This document shows positions 6,495-7,467 of a stretch of 7,467 bases of DNA, piece after piece. This DNA comes from Alphaproteobacteria bacterium (GTDB lineage Bacteria > Pseudomonadota > Alphaproteobacteria > BOG-932 > Roseiterribacteraceae). The DNA lies in assembly GCA_903970575.1 (NCBI GenBank), contig CAJCJC010000359.1, positions 1-7,467 of the forward strand, read 5' to 3'. The position numbers and the translations under genes were made by a program. Position 1 is the first letter of the stretch. Each line of letters begins with the position of its first letter. Under the pieces are notes generated by a model. That model had not been told where the DNA came from. It worked only from the letters and a program-made list of their open reading frames with translations, and made no database searches.

Positions 6495-6535
6495 GGATAT
6501 TTCCAGTAATATAACCGGTGATATCCCGGAGACAA
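6495..6535 (-). promoter_or_regulatory. Promoter and possible operator of the second toxin-antitoxin operon
   Basis: On the minus strand TTGTCT (6530-6535, four of six -35 matches) and TATATT (6508-6513, five of six -10 matches) are 16 bp apart, just ahead of the ribosome binding site. The inverted repeat GGATAT (6495-6500) and ATATCC (6521-6526) brackets the -10 box, and CCGG occurs at 6515-6518 and 6526-6529 inside the spacer. This layout suits autorepression by the antitoxin-toxin complex. The leader would be only about 20 nt. Confidence 0.45.
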
Positions 6536-6567
6536 GGCGCCGTCTCAACGTCCGGGCTGGCGATCCC

Positions 6568-6581
6568 AGGGCGAACGCCCT
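6568..6581. repeat. Short perfect hairpin between the divergent antitoxin and dinG genes
   Basis: AGGGCG and CGCCCT are perfect reverse complements around a two-base AA centre, lying 50 bp before the dinG start. No T run follows on either strand. It could be a leader hairpin or an operator; at six base pairs in GC-rich DNA it could also be chance. Confidence 0.3.
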
Positions 6582-6630
6582 AGGCTGTTAGGACTCGCGC
6601 CCTGTCCCGCGCGTTCTCAAGTCATGGACC

Positions 6631-7467
6631 ATGATCCAACCAGCCGCGCAGGTTCGGCCCGCACGCATAGTTTTGCCGAATGTCGGCGTTCTCGCGGTGT
6701 CGGCGCGGCATGCGGCGTGGCTGTCGCCGGATGGAGAAATCGAGGAATTATCGCTGGAGGGGGCGGCGTCGCGGCTCGTGGACGGCGCGATGGTTTGCCA
6801 TGCGCGGTCGGTCGCGCGCCGGCTGGGCGTCGATCGCTTTCCCGCTTTCGACCTGCTCGATCTTTTCGCGTTCACGCATCCGGCGCGCTTTGTGTTGCCG
6901 ACGGTTCTGGGGCTTGCGGAATGGCTTGTCCTGCCGAAGCCGAAGACGCTGGCGGCGCAGTGCGTCAGCATGGGCGCGATCGCGGAGCGGCTGTTGTCGG
7001 ATTTGGCCCAAGGGCGCGCCGACGCGCATTCGGATGTCGCCGGGCTGGCGGATTCGATGCATCGCGGCGGGTGGAGCTGGGGCGAATCGGTCATGGCGGC
7101 GCTGGGCGCCGCGCCGCGGGCGCAAGCGCAATCGCGCGCGTTCGAGATTTGGCGGGGATTGCCCGAATGGGATGACGAGCCGCGCGAGGGGCCGCCGGGC
7201 CAGTTGCCGGTCACGCCCAACGAGGCGCGCAAGCGTCTGGCCGAAATGATCGCGGTGGAGCGCGATCACGCCGCCGAGCCCCGGCCGCAACAGGCGGATT
7301 TCGCGAGCGCCGTCGTCAGCGCCTTCGCGCCGCGCGAAACGCCGGACGCGCCCAACGCCGTGATCGCCGAGGCGGGTACTGGCGTGGGCAAGACATTGGG
7401 CTATCTCGCCGCCGCGACGCTGTGGGCCGAACGCAACCGCGCGCCGGTCTGGGTCTCGACCTATACC
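6631..7467 (+). CDS. dinG: ATP-dependent DNA helicase, DinG family, N-terminal part cut by window edge
   Basis: Superfamily 2 helicase of the XPD/DinG group, expected to unwind damaged or structured DNA with 5'-3' polarity. Only the first 279 codons are present, and the frame stays open to the right edge. The N-terminal 200 residues (ARHAAWLSPDGEIEELSL..., HPARFVLPTVLGLAEWLVLP) form the extra domain seen in alphaproteobacterial members. Next comes the Q-motif region RPQQADF (218-224), then Walker A AEAGTGVGKT at 246-255 with K254 and T255. The window ends at VWVSTYT, the start of motif Ia. The iron-sulphur cysteines and the DEAH box would lie beyond the edge. ATG at 6631 is the most upstream start after an in-frame TAG at 6589; no good ribosome binding site precedes it, and no clear promoter is seen. 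Divergent from the antitoxin gene. Identification is secure; the exact start is less so. Confidence 0.92.
   Translation, partial: MIQPAAQVRPARIVLPNVGVLAVSARHAAWLSPDGEIEELSLEGAASRLVDGAMVCHARSVARRLGVDRFPAFDLLDLFAFTHPARFVLPTVLGLAEWLVLPKPKTLAAQCVSMGAIAERLLSDLAQGRADAHSDVAGLADSMHRGGWSWGESVMAALGAAPRAQAQSRAFEIWRGLPEWDDEPREGPPGQLPVTPNEARKRLAEMIAVERDHAAEPRPQQADFASAVVSAFAPRETPDAPNAVIAEAGTGVGKTLGYLAAATLWAERNRAPVWVSTYT

Noticed and set aside
6483..6548. Upstream extension of the second antitoxin to an ATG at 6548
   Set aside because: The extension (MRRRLVSGISPVILLEISRR) would cover the promoter and the AGGAGGG site; the GTG at 6482 has ideal ribosome binding site spacing.
6588..7232. Minus-strand 214-codon open frame opposite dinG, and plus-strand frames at 6624 and 6680
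   Set aside because: The frame starting at 6631 gives recognisable DinG helicase sequence with Walker A; the others are low-complexity S/R/A-rich shadows.
1..7467. CRISPR arrays, tRNA or rRNA genes, insertion sequences, phage genes
   Set aside because: No regularly spaced repeats, cloverleaf-like sequences, transposase motifs or long terminal inverted repeats were seen on either strand.

Overview
The window is GC-rich with one AT-rich patch, and has compact gene spacing, GTG and TTG starts and stop/start overlaps. A class I (archaeal-type) lysyl-tRNA synthetase and a DinG-type helicase with an alphaproteobacterial-style N-terminus point to an alphaproteobacterium. Rhodospirillales or a relative is my inference; nothing in the window fixes the genus.

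Left part (1-4861, all minus strand): reading with transcription, a class I lysS (3216-4802) has a plausible sigma70-type promoter. It is followed by a polytopic membrane protein (1514-3163) that looks like a GT-C-type glycosyltransferase. A family-2 glycosyltransferase of the polyprenyl-phosphate-sugar synthase kind (564-1517) is fused to its end by an ATGA stop/start overlap. After 124 bp comes the 5' part of pyrD (class 2 dihydroorotate dehydrogenase), cut by the left edge and apparently starting at TTG. The membrane protein and the GT2 form a likely two-step module: the GT2 charges a lipid carrier with a sugar, and the GT-C-like protein uses that carrier outside the cytoplasm. The acceptor is unknown. 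A perfect 10-bp inverted repeat covers the start region of the membrane protein gene.

Middle part (4862-6550): a small toxin-antitoxin island lies between the two housekeeping genes lysS and dinG. On the plus strand, after an AT-rich upstream region, is an AbrB/VapB-type antitoxin overlapping a PIN-domain VapC. Facing it on the minus strand is a second PIN-domain VapC (GTG start) preceded by an overlapping antitoxin of a less familiar type. That second operon has a strong Shine-Dalgarno sequence and a promoter flanked by an inverted repeat. The two toxins converge on a 91-bp gap that contains an 8-bp inverted repeat. The two pairs are unlike each other in sequence, so this is not a simple duplication.

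Right part (6631-end, plus strand): the N-terminal 279 codons of a DinG-family ATP-dependent DNA helicase, reading out of the window just after the Walker A motif.

No rRNA, tRNA, CRISPR array, insertion sequence or phage gene was seen. The points most worth following are the convergent pair of unlike PIN toxin systems, the poorly classified second antitoxin, and the GT2/GT-C pair with its start-codon hairpin. None of these amounts to proof of a new system.
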